A stretch of 8,571 nucleotides of DNA. Origin: Alphaproteobacteria bacterium (GTDB lineage Bacteria > Pseudomonadota > Alphaproteobacteria > ATCC43930 > CGMCC-115725). Each line of letters begins with the position of its first letter. Positions within the stretch are counted from its first letter, which is position 1. Location: contig JAFMSA010000143.1 of NCBI GenBank assembly GCA_017353855.1, positions 1 through 8,571 on the forward strand, in the 5' to 3' direction. The position numbers were made by a program, and so were the translations under genes. This document shows, in pieces, positions 1-6,258 of this stretch. The notes beneath the pieces are model-generated. The model was given only the letters and a program-made list of their open reading frames with translations, did not search any database and was not told the origin of the DNA.

Positions 1-342
1 GGTGGTTACATCCCCGCTCTGTCGGAGGTGGTTCCGACCGCCGAGCGCCTTCGGCTGTGGATCACGGATATCGAGATTTTGCGGCTGCACTACGCCGAAA
101 CGTTGCGGGCCTGGCGCCGTCGATTCGAGGGCAATCGCGACCGCGTGCGCGCGATTTATGACGAGCGTTTCTGCCGGATGTGGGAAATGTATCTGGTGGG
201 CGCGGAAGTGGCGTTCCGCCGGCAGGGCCTCATGGTTTTCCAGATGCAGCTTGCAAAAGCCGTCGACGCCGTGCCGCTGACACGTGACTACGCGGTGGAT
301 TGGGAACGCGAGCGCGCTGCCGCCTCGGAGCGAGCAGCCTGA
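1..342 (+). CDS. cfa: Cyclopropane-fatty-acyl-phospholipid synthase family methyltransferase (3' end only)
   Basis: The window opens inside this gene, and 113 codons plus a TGA stop remain in frame 1. Enzymes of this family use S-adenosylmethionine to add a methylene bridge across the double bond of unsaturated acyl chains in membrane phospholipids, acting at the inner face of the membrane. The visible part is the C-terminal end of the catalytic domain. It begins GGYIPALSEV, followed by the family pattern DIEILRLHYAETLRAWRRRF (residues 23-42 of the fragment) and an aromatic-rich helix with FCRMWEMYLVGAEVAFR and GLMVFQMQL. The SAM-binding motifs lie upstream of the window. The tail (about 90-113) is charged and Ala/Glu/Arg-rich. 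The gene ends 122 bases before dnaB on the same strand. Family assignment is by recognition of the C-terminal motifs; a related fatty-acid methyltransferase of the same family cannot be excluded. The true start is not visible. Confidence 0.85.
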   Translation, partial: GGYIPALSEVVPTAERLRLWITDIEILRLHYAETLRAWRRRFEGNRDRVRAIYDERFCRMWEMYLVGAEVAFRRQGLMVFQMQLAKAVDAVPLTRDYAVDWERERAAASERAA

Positions 343-348
343 GGCTGC
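334..348 (+). repeat. Short GC hairpin spanning the cfa stop codon
   Basis: GCAGCC (334-339) and GGCTGC (343-348) are perfect inverted repeats, and the three bases between them are exactly the TGA stop codon of the upstream gene. No T-run follows (the next bases are AGATTCGCG), so it does not fit a classical intrinsic terminator. It could be a weak 3'-end stabilising or attenuating structure, or chance in GC-rich DNA. Confidence 0.4.
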
Positions 349-447
349 AGATTCGCGCGCGTCGGCCTGCCGGTGCGTGACCCGCGAGCGATCCCCGCGT
401 TGCACACGCTGTGGATCGAATTCCGCGCCGGGCCTTGCTCGATGCGA

Positions 448-456
448 TGGTATCCT
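448..456 (+). promoter_or_regulatory. Possible extended -10 promoter element of dnaB
   Basis: TGGTATCCT matches the extended -10 pattern TGnTATnnT. With usual spacing, transcription would begin at about A464/A465, which is the A of the chosen dnaB ATG, so the message would have little or no leader. The 15 bases before that ATG contain no purine-rich Shine-Dalgarno sequence, which agrees with leaderless initiation. I cannot find a good -35 hexamer 16-18 bases upstream, so the assignment is tentative. Confidence 0.3.
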
Positions 457-464
457 GCGGTGCA

Positions 465-1991
465 ATGGATACGAAAACGATATCGCGGCTCACGCCGCTG
501 CGCGCGCCGGACCCCGAACTCCTTCGCACTCCGCCCTACAATACGGAAGCGGAGCAGGCTCTGCTCGGGACCATCCTGATCAACAACGCGGCCTATGTTC
601 GGGTTTGCGAGTTCCTGCGGCCGGAGCATTTCGGCAATGCCATGCATAGCCGGATCTTCGCCGCCATCGCCAAGGTGGTGGAGGGCGGGCAGCGAGCCGA
701 TCCCGTGACGCTCAAAGGCTTGTTCGACCAGGACACGGCATTGGAGACAATCGGCGGATCCCAATATTTGGGACGACTGGCCGCCGCCGCGGTCACGATC
801 ATCAATGCCGAAGATTACGCGCGGGTCATTTACGACCTCTATTTACGACGCGAGCTGATCACGCTCGGCGAGGATGTCGTCAACGACGCCTTCCGTTACG
901 ATCTCGATGATCCGGCGCGCGATCAGATCGAACGAACCGAAAAGAAGCTTTTCGATCTTGCCACCGCCGGGGATGCGGATGGCGGATTTCGCATATTCAG
1001 CACCGCGCTGACGAGTGCAATTGTGAATGCCGAATCGGCGTTCAAGCGCAATGGCAAGACGGTCGGGGTCGCCACCGGGTTTGTCGATCTGGATCGCAAG
1101 CTCGGCGGACTGCACCCGTCGGATCTTGTGGTTCTTGCCGGCAGACCGTCGACAGGCAAGACCTCGCTTGCGACCAACATCGCGTTCCACGCGGCAAAGA
1201 GCTACCAGCCGTCGTCAACTCCGGAGGTTCGTAAGACCGCCGACGACGGGGCGGTCGTCGGCTTCTTTTCGCTTGAGATGTCGGCCGAACAACTTGCCAC
1301 CCGTATTCTCGCCGAAGAGTCGGGGGTCTCATCCGACCGGATCCGCCGCGGCGATGTGAGTCGCGCGGACTTCGACAGGTTTGTCCAGGCAAGCCAGCGG
1401 CTCGCGGCGGTAAAGCTGTTCATCGACGACACGCCGGCCCTGACCGTCTCGGCCTTGCGTACGCGTGCGCGACGCCTGATGCGGCAGCAAAGTCTGGGGC
1501 TGGTTGTCATCGACTATCTGCAGCTTCTTCGCCCGTCGAACCAGGCCCGCGCACAGGACAATCGCGTTCAGGAAATTTCCGAGATTACCCGCGGACTGAA
1601 AGCCTTGGCAAAGGAGCTGAACGTTCCGGTCCTGGCGCTCTCTCAGCTATCTCGCGCCGTCGAGCAGCGGGAGGATAAGCGGCCGCTATTGGCCGATCTG
1701 CGCGAATCGGGTTCGATCGAGCAGGATGCGGATGTCGTGATGTTCATCTTTCGTGAGGAGTATTACCTGTCGCGCGAACCGACGCGCCGCGCCGACGAAT
1801 CCGAAAGCAAATTCAACGAGCGCTACCAGGAATGGAGGGAACGGCTCGAAAAAGTGCATGGGCTGGCCGAAATTATCGTCGCCAAGCAGCGACACGGCCC
1901 GATCGGCACGGTCAAGCTGCATTTCGACGCCGAGACGACAAAATTCGACAACTACATGGCTCCCGATCACTTCCCACAGGCGGATTTCTAG
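465..1991 (+). CDS. dnaB: Replicative DNA helicase DnaB
   Basis: This is the ring-shaped hexameric helicase that unwinds DNA ahead of the replication fork using ATP and recruits primase. It has 508 residues from the chosen start, slightly longer than the E. coli protein (471). The N-terminal domain begins with RTPPYNTEAEQALLG (21-35). The RecA-like motor domain starts near TGFVDLD (204-210). Walker A is GRPSTGKTS (226-234, Lys232), the catalytic Glu is in FFSLEMS (Glu271), Walker B is VVIDYLQLL (Asp350), and the C-terminal KQRHGPIG (474-481) carries the basic finger residues. A hydrophilic insert (about 246-263) between Walker A and the catalytic Glu resembles those I recall in alphaproteobacterial DnaB. 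An in-frame GTG at 411 and ATG at 447 would add 18 or 6 residues unlike the family. ATG 465 is preferred, although no Shine-Dalgarno precedes it. No intein or frameshift is visible. alr follows after one base. Confidence 0.97.
   Translation: MDTKTISRLTPLRAPDPELLRTPPYNTEAEQALLGTILINNAAYVRVCEFLRPEHFGNAMHSRIFAAIAKVVEGGQRADPVTLKGLFDQDTALETIGGSQYLGRLAAAAVTIINAEDYARVIYDLYLRRELITLGEDVVNDAFRYDLDDPARDQIERTEKKLFDLATAGDADGGFRIFSTALTSAIVNAESAFKRNGKTVGVATGFVDLDRKLGGLHPSDLVVLAGRPSTGKTSLATNIAFHAAKSYQPSSTPEVRKTADDGAVVGFFSLEMSAEQLATRILAEESGVSSDRIRRGDVSRADFDRFVQASQRLAAVKLFIDDTPALTVSALRTRARRLMRQQSLGLVVIDYLQLLRPSNQARAQDNRVQEISEITRGLKALAKELNVPVLALSQLSRAVEQREDKRPLLADLRESGSIEQDADVVMFIFREEYYLSREPTRRADESESKFNERYQEWRERLEKVHGLAEIIVAKQRHGPIGTVKLHFDAETTKFDNYMAPDHFPQADF
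1978..1984 (+). promoter_or_regulatory. Probable ribosome binding site of alr
   Basis: AGGCGGA lies inside the last codons of dnaB and ends 8 bases before the alr ATG at 1993. It is a one-mismatch version of AGGAGG at good spacing and supports this start over longer in-frame alternatives within dnaB. Reinitiation after the dnaB stop (TAG at 1989-1991) is also likely. Confidence 0.4.
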
Positions 1992-1992
1992 G

Positions 1993-3111
1993 ATGGGCAG
2001 CGAGCCCGCCGAGCGTGCCTGCGGCATTCTCGATGTCGATCTTGCGGGCATCGCCGCGAATTGGCGTTCGCTGGTGCGGCGGGTCGAACCTGCAGGCTGC
2101 GCGGCCGTCGTCAAGGCGGACGCTTACGGGCTGGGCGCACACCGGGTTTCGGCGGCACTGGCACAAGCCGGGTGCCGGCTGTTCTTCGTGGCCACGGCCG
2201 ATGAAGGAATAGCGCTGCGTGGTGTGCTTGCCGAACCGATCGAGATCGCCGTCTTTAATGGGGTGCTGCGGGGATCGGCGGATGAGTTCGTCAAGTACCG
2301 GCTCATTCCGGTGCTCAACGATCCCGGACAGATCGTCGATTGGCGCGATGCCGCTGTCCGCAACGGCGGGCTGCCGGCGATGCTGCACCTCGACACCGGA
2401 ATGGCCCGTCTCGGTTTGACCGCCCGAGAATTCGACCGCATCAGCGAGCGGCTGAAGGTTCCGGGCGCGATCGGCTGGCGTGCCCTAATCAGTCATCTCG
2501 CCTGCGCGGACGAGCCCGCACACCCGCTGAATGAGACCCAGCGAGCCCGCTTTGCTTCCGCGCGAGCCGCGATCGGCGCGATGCCCTGCAGCCTTGCCGC
2601 GTCATCCGGGATCTTTCTTGGCCGAGGGTTTTATTTTGATTTCGTTCGCCCGGGTGCTGCGCTCTACGGCGTCAACCCGCAACCCGGTGCGCCCAACCCG
2701 ATGCGCCGGATCGTTCGCCTCAAGGGGAGAATCCTGCAGATACGGGAGGTTGACCGGGGTGAGTCGGTTGGCTACGGTGCCACTCATACGATGGTCCGGG
2801 CGGGACGCCTGGCGACCGTCGCTGTCGGCTACGCTGACGGGTGGCTGCGATCTCTGAGCCATCGCGGATCGGGTCGCATCGGCGGCAAGCGGGTTCCTCT
2901 CCTCGGCCGGATTTCGATGGATCTCGCGGTGTTCGACGTATCCGAGATCGATCCCGCGCGAGCGTGCCCGGGGGGGTTCATCGATCTCTTGGATGAAGAT
3001 TATGATGTCGACGCGGCTGCAGCGGATGCCGACACGATCGGGTATGAGATCCTGACCGGCCTGGGGAGACGCTACCACCGGATCTATCGTGACGCTGCAG
3101 ACCAATGGTGA
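1993..3111 (+). CDS. alr: Alanine racemase (PLP-dependent)
   Basis: This cytoplasmic enzyme interconverts L- and D-alanine and supplies D-alanine for peptidoglycan. It has 372 residues, the usual family length. The N-terminal TIM barrel carries the PLP-lysine motif AVVKADAYGLGA with Lys41 as Schiff-base residue. HLDTGMARLG and ISHLACADEP are conserved barrel segments. Arg219 in FVRPGAALYG is expected to contact the cofactor pyridine nitrogen. The C-terminal beta domain carries the second catalytic base, Tyr261, in ESVGYGATH, then GRISMDL and YEILTGLGRRYHRIY. All key residues are present. The start at 1993 is one base after the dnaB stop and places the first family-like residues (ILDVDLAGIAANW) near the N terminus. 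An in-frame upstream extension to 1753 overlaps dnaB and has shadow-like composition. The 3' end overlaps mlaE by 7 bases. dnaB-alr adjacency is common in Proteobacteria. Whether it is the biosynthetic or a catabolic isozyme cannot be told, but context favours biosynthetic. Confidence 0.96.
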   Translation: MGSEPAERACGILDVDLAGIAANWRSLVRRVEPAGCAAVVKADAYGLGAHRVSAALAQAGCRLFFVATADEGIALRGVLAEPIEIAVFNGVLRGSADEFVKYRLIPVLNDPGQIVDWRDAAVRNGGLPAMLHLDTGMARLGLTAREFDRISERLKVPGAIGWRALISHLACADEPAHPLNETQRARFASARAAIGAMPCSLAASSGIFLGRGFYFDFVRPGAALYGVNPQPGAPNPMRRIVRLKGRILQIREVDRGESVGYGATHTMVRAGRLATVAVGYADGWLRSLSHRGSGRIGGKRVPLLGRISMDLAVFDVSEIDPARACPGGFIDLLDEDYDVDAAAADADTIGYEILTGLGRRYHRIYRDAADQW

Positions 3112-3881
3112 GATTTCTCGCCGCGATCGGCGCGGTCTTTCTCGGCTTTCTTGCCGCTACCGGGCGACTTGCGATGTTTGCCGGTCTGGCGCTCGCGACC
3201 GCGTTCACGCCACCCTATTACCTCCGCGCGATCCTGCGCGAGATGATCAACGTCGGTTATTTCTCGCTGCCCGTCGTCGGGCTGACCGCGATCTTTACCG
3301 GTATGGTGCTGGCCCTGCAGTCTTACACGGGGTTCAGCAGGTTTGCTGCCGAGGGAGCGGTGGCGACGGTCGTCGTGCTGTCGGTTACCAGGGAACTCGG
3401 ACCCGTCATTACCGGGCTGATGGTGGCCGGCCGGGTCGGCGCCGCGATGGCGGCCGAGATCGGTACGATGCGCGTCACCGATCAGATCGACGCGCTGACG
3501 ACACTGTCGACCGACCCGCTGCGCTACCTCGTGCTGCCGCGCCTGCTCGCCGGGCTGATTACGTTGCCGATGCTGGTCTTGGTCGCCGATATCATCGGTG
3601 TGTTCGGGGGATATCTTGTCGGTGTCTACCGGCTCGGCTTTAATCCCGAAGCTTATCTGAACCGCACTCACCAGTATCTCGAAACCAATGATGTGGTCTC
3701 GGGTCTCGTAAAGGCTGCGGTATTCGGCTTCATCGTCGCGCTGATGGGGTGCTACCACGGCTACCATTCCCGCGGGGGAGCCCAGGGCGTCGGGCAGGCA
3801 ACCACCTATGCCGTGGTCTCCGCTTCGGTGTTGATCCTCGTGTTCAATTATCTGATCACGGCGGCCTTTTTCGGGCGATGA
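3105..3881 (+). CDS. mlaE: MlaE-family ABC transporter permease (phospholipid transport)
   Basis: This inner-membrane permease is of the MlaE/TtgB/TGD1 family, which works with an MlaF ATPase and an MCE-domain protein to move phospholipids between inner and outer membranes. It has 258 residues, the typical length. Hydrophobic segments lie near residues 8-34, 52-75, 146-175, 202-220 and 234-255. Family signatures are SVTRELGPVITGLMVAGRVG (93-112), AAEIGTMRVTDQIDAL (116-131), then DPLRYLVLPR, and the C-terminal GCYHGYHSRGGAQGVG (215-230). The ATG at 3105 overlaps the alr stop by 7 bases, no clear Shine-Dalgarno precedes it, and translational coupling to alr is likely. The stop overlaps the ATPase start (ATGA). 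The family call is strong. The substrate is inferred from the family, and related systems carry other lipids or sterols. No MCE substrate-binding gene is adjacent. Confidence 0.92.
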   Translation: MVRFLAAIGAVFLGFLAATGRLAMFAGLALATAFTPPYYLRAILREMINVGYFSLPVVGLTAIFTGMVLALQSYTGFSRFAAEGAVATVVVLSVTRELGPVITGLMVAGRVGAAMAAEIGTMRVTDQIDALTTLSTDPLRYLVLPRLLAGLITLPMLVLVADIIGVFGGYLVGVYRLGFNPEAYLNRTHQYLETNDVVSGLVKAAVFGFIVALMGCYHGYHSRGGAQGVGQATTYAVVSASVLILVFNYLITAAFFGR

Positions 3882-4663
3882 GCGATTGTTCCGCCGCGTC
3901 GAAGATCTCCGTGCGCGGATTGCGCAAGTCGTTCGGCAGAAAGCGCGTGCTCAACGGTGTCGACATCGATTGCGACAGCGCCGAAAGCCTCGTTATTATC
4001 GGCGGGTCGGGCACCGGTAAGTCGGTGCTGGTGAAGTGCATCGTCGGTCTGCTGCGTCCGGAGGCCGGATCGATTCGCATCGACGGCGTGGAAACTGTCG
4101 GGCTTGGGCGCGGGGCGCGCGAACGTCTCGTGCAGAAGTTCGGCATGCTCTTCCAGGGGAGCGCCCTATTTGACTCGCTTCGTGTGTGGGAGAATGTCGC
4201 ATTCGGGCTGATCCAAGGCCGCGCTATGGAGCGGCAGGCGGCGAAAGAGATCGCACTCGCGAAACTCGAAGCCGTCGGGCTTGGACCGGAGGTGGGCAAT
4301 CTCTGGCCTGCCGAGCTTTCAGGGGGGATGCAGAAGCGGGTGGCGCTGGCGCGCGCGATCGCCACAGAGCCGGAGATCCTGTTTTTCGACGAGCCGACCA
4401 CCGGCCTCGATCCGATCATGGCGGATGTGATCAACGAACTGATCGTGAAATGCGTGAGGGAGGCGGGCACGACGGCCGTATCGATCACGCACGACCTGGT
4501 GAGTGCGCGCAAGATCGCGGACCGGATCGCCATGCTGCACCAGGGGCGCATTATTTGGCAGGGACCGACACCCGATGTCGACCATTCCGACAACCCCTAT
4601 GTCGAGCAGTTCATCCATGGACGCGCCGAAGGCCCGATCAAAATGGAGGTTCGCGCGATGTGA
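3878..4663 (+). CDS. mlaF: MlaF-family ABC transporter ATP-binding protein
   Basis: This is the cytoplasmic ATPase expected to dimerise and power the MlaE-type permease encoded just upstream. It has 261 residues. Walker A is GGSGTGKS (42-49, Lys48), the Q-loop is LFQGSALFDSL (Gln93), the ABC signature is LSGGMQKRVALARA (from 147), Walker B is LFFDEPTTGLDP (Asp171, Glu172) and the switch His is His205 in SITHDLVSA. The Q-loop sequence GSALFDSL and the C-terminal NPYVEQFIHGRAEGPI are typical of MlaF-type rather than general importer ATPases. The ATG at 3878 shares ATGA with the mlaE stop and has no evident Shine-Dalgarno, so coupled translation is likely. An in-frame upstream extension to 3749 lies within mlaE and is non-conserved. 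All catalytic motifs are intact. Confidence 0.93.
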   Translation: MSDCSAASKISVRGLRKSFGRKRVLNGVDIDCDSAESLVIIGGSGTGKSVLVKCIVGLLRPEAGSIRIDGVETVGLGRGARERLVQKFGMLFQGSALFDSLRVWENVAFGLIQGRAMERQAAKEIALAKLEAVGLGPEVGNLWPAELSGGMQKRVALARAIATEPEILFFDEPTTGLDPIMADVINELIVKCVREAGTTAVSITHDLVSARKIADRIAMLHQGRIIWQGPTPDVDHSDNPYVEQFIHGRAEGPIKMEVRAM

Positions 4664-4690
4664 GGCGGGTGGGCCTCGGCAACCCGTCAT

Positions 4691-4706
4691 TTCTGTGCAA
4701 ACAGAA
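4691..4706 (+). repeat. Perfect inverted repeat with GCAA tetraloop, mlaF-radA gap
   Basis: TTCTGT (4691-4696) and ACAGAA (4701-4706) are perfect inverted repeats separated by GCAA, a GNRA-class tetraloop, so the RNA would form a compact 6-bp hairpin. T4690 and G4707 could add a wobble pair. On DNA it is a 16-base dyad that could be an operator. It lies 27 bases after the mlaF stop. The function is not known from sequence. Confidence 0.45.
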
Positions 4707-4710
4707 GCCG

Positions 4711-4742
4711 CGGGAGCCCGGACACCGATGACACGGCTCCCG
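4711..4742 (+). repeat. Second inverted repeat (8-bp GC stem) before radA
   Basis: CGGGAGCC (4711-4718) and GGCTCCCG (4735-4742) pair perfectly around a 16-base loop. It starts 4 bases after the preceding tetraloop hairpin. No T-run follows, so it is not a standard intrinsic terminator. It may stabilise the 3' end of the dnaB-alr-mlaEF message, partially terminate it, or form a structured leader ahead of radA. Confidence 0.45.
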
Positions 4743-4782
4743 GCGCGGCGTCGGGGTGACGACCACTTCATCCGTTGAGCCG

Positions 4783-6258
4783 ATGGCGCGAGTTCAGGAT
4801 CGTCTTGTCTGCCAGCAATGCGGCTCAGCTCATGCCAAATGGACGGGCCGCTGCGACGGCTGCGGCGCGTGGAACAGCCTGGTCGAGGAGCTGCCGCGCG
4901 AAGCGCCGCCAAGCGGGCTCGCGAGGGGGACCGTCGCCAGGAACCGAGGGGCCGGCCGGACCCTCGGCTTTGTCGGCTTGAGCGGGCCGGCTACGCTGCC
5001 ACCCCGCCGGGGCACGGGAATCGTCGAACTCGATCGCGTCTGCGGCGGCGGGTTCGTCCCCGGTTCGGCAATCCTCGTGGGAGGAGACCCGGGGATCGGC
5101 AAATCGACGCTGCTGCTCCAGGCTGCTGCGGCAATCTCGCCGCGGGGGAATGCCGCGTACATCACCGGCGAAGAGGCGATCGACCAGGTTCGGCTGCGCG
5201 CCGAGCGGCTGGGTGTTGCAGGCCGCCCGGTCTTGCTTGCCGCGGCCAGCAATGTGCGCGACATCGTCGCCTCGCTCGACCGTGACGACGTCCCTGATCT
5301 GGTGGTGATCGATTCGATCCAGACGATGTACCTCGACACGCTCGACAGTGCCCCAGGAACCGTCAGCCAGGTGCGCGGCGCCGCGCAGGAACTGATCCGC
5401 CTCGCCAAACGGCGCGGCTTCGTCCTGGTTCTCGTCGGTCATGTTACAAAGGAGGGGGTCATCGCCGGCCCGCGGGTGCTCGAGCATATGGTCGATACGG
5501 TCCTCTATTTCGAAGGCGAACGCGGACATCAGTTCCGCATCCTGCGCGCCGTGAAGAATCGTTTCGGCGCGACTGACGAGATCGGCGTGTTCGAGATGAG
5601 CGACTGCGGTCTGGTTGAAGTTCCGAACCCCTCGGCGCTGTTTCTCGCGGGACGGGCACAGCCGGAGCCCGATGCGGCGGATGGCGAGGAGACGCATAGC
5701 GGGCAGCTGAGCGGCTCGGCCGTATTTGCCGGCATCGAGGGGACGCGTCCGGTGCTCGTCGAAATTCAGGCACTGGTTGCCTGCGCCATTCCGGGAACCC
5801 CGCGGCGCGCCGTCGTCGGCTGGGACAGCACGCGACTGGCAATGATTACGGCGGTTCTCGACGCGCGCTGCGGATTGTCGCTCGGGGCCAATGATATCTA
5901 CCTGAACGTCGCCGGCGGCTTGCGAATCGCCGAACCGGCGGCAGATCTTGCCGTTGCGGCGGCTCTTGTGTCGGCGCTGAACGAGATTCCGGTTCCGTTG
6001 CAGACCGTGGTTTTCGGCGAAATTGCGCTCTCCGGCGACGTGCGTCCGGTCGGTCACACCGAAGCGCGGCTCAAGGAAGCCGCCAAGCTCGGTTTTGGCG
6101 CAGCGTGGATGCCGGCGCGCCGGCCCAGCACAGCCTCCCGCTCGCGGGCAGGCGAGGCGCTGCCCGCGGCAACGACGATCGGGCATCTGAGCGAGCTTGT
6201 GACGCGGTTGTCTGCACGCCGGGCGTCGCGCTTTCCGCCGATTGAGGCCGCGCAATGA
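4783..6258 (+). CDS. radA: DNA repair/recombination protein RadA (Sms)
   Basis: RadA is a RecA-related hexameric motor that promotes branch migration and processing of recombination intermediates. From ATG 4783 it has 491 residues. The domains in order are an N-terminal zinc finger (Cys10, Cys13, Cys24, Cys27), the ATPase core with Walker A GGDPGIGKS (100-108, Lys107) and Walker B LVVIDSIQ (Asp177), the RadA-specific KNRFG motif (258-262), and a C-terminal Lon-protease-like domain with NVAGGLRIAEPAADLAVA and GEIALSGDVRPVGHTEARLK. This last domain is a structural scaffold in RadA rather than a protease. The last 35-40 residues are variable and basic. ATG 4783 is chosen because RadA proteins normally begin a few residues before the first cysteine. 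A GTG at 4756 would add nine residues (MTTTSSVEP), and neither start has a good Shine-Dalgarno. The stop overlaps cvpA by 4 bases. Confidence 0.96.
   Translation: MARVQDRLVCQQCGSAHAKWTGRCDGCGAWNSLVEELPREAPPSGLARGTVARNRGAGRTLGFVGLSGPATLPPRRGTGIVELDRVCGGGFVPGSAILVGGDPGIGKSTLLLQAAAAISPRGNAAYITGEEAIDQVRLRAERLGVAGRPVLLAAASNVRDIVASLDRDDVPDLVVIDSIQTMYLDTLDSAPGTVSQVRGAAQELIRLAKRRGFVLVLVGHVTKEGVIAGPRVLEHMVDTVLYFEGERGHQFRILRAVKNRFGATDEIGVFEMSDCGLVEVPNPSALFLAGRAQPEPDAADGEETHSGQLSGSAVFAGIEGTRPVLVEIQALVACAIPGTPRRAVVGWDSTRLAMITAVLDARCGLSLGANDIYLNVAGGLRIAEPAADLAVAAALVSALNEIPVPLQTVVFGEIALSGDVRPVGHTEARLKEAAKLGFGAAWMPARRPSTASRSRAGEALPAATTIGHLSELVTRLSARRASRFPPIEAAQ

Noticed and set aside
411..464. N-terminal extension of dnaB from GTG 411 or ATG 447
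   Set aside because: The added residues are not family-like and have no Shine-Dalgarno, and the putative -10 at 448-456 would place transcription start downstream of both codons.
711..1991. Intein or insertion in dnaB
   Set aside because: DnaB is a common intein host, but the motor domain reads through Walker A, catalytic Glu, Walker B and C-terminal finger motifs with normal spacing. The only extra segment is a short hydrophilic loop (residues 246-263).
2602..3767. Open frames on the - strand opposite alr and mlaE
   Set aside because: They are antisense to well-supported genes. The hydrophilic Arg/Asp/His-rich composition is typical of reverse-complement shadows, and I recognise no motif.
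4691..4706. SOS (LexA) box upstream of radA
   Set aside because: The E. coli-type box needs CTGT-N8-ACAG and here the spacing is N4. The alphaproteobacterial box is a GTTC/GAAC direct repeat with 7-base spacing, which is not present.
4711..4750. Intrinsic terminator after mlaF
   Set aside because: The 8-bp stem is followed by GC-rich sequence (GCGCGGCGTCGGGG) rather than a T-run.
4825..6255. Long open frame on the - strand (476 codons) opposite radA
   Set aside because: It lies wholly antisense to a clearly recognised RadA, is rich in Arg and His as expected of a shadow frame in GC-rich DNA, and shows no domain or ribosome binding site.
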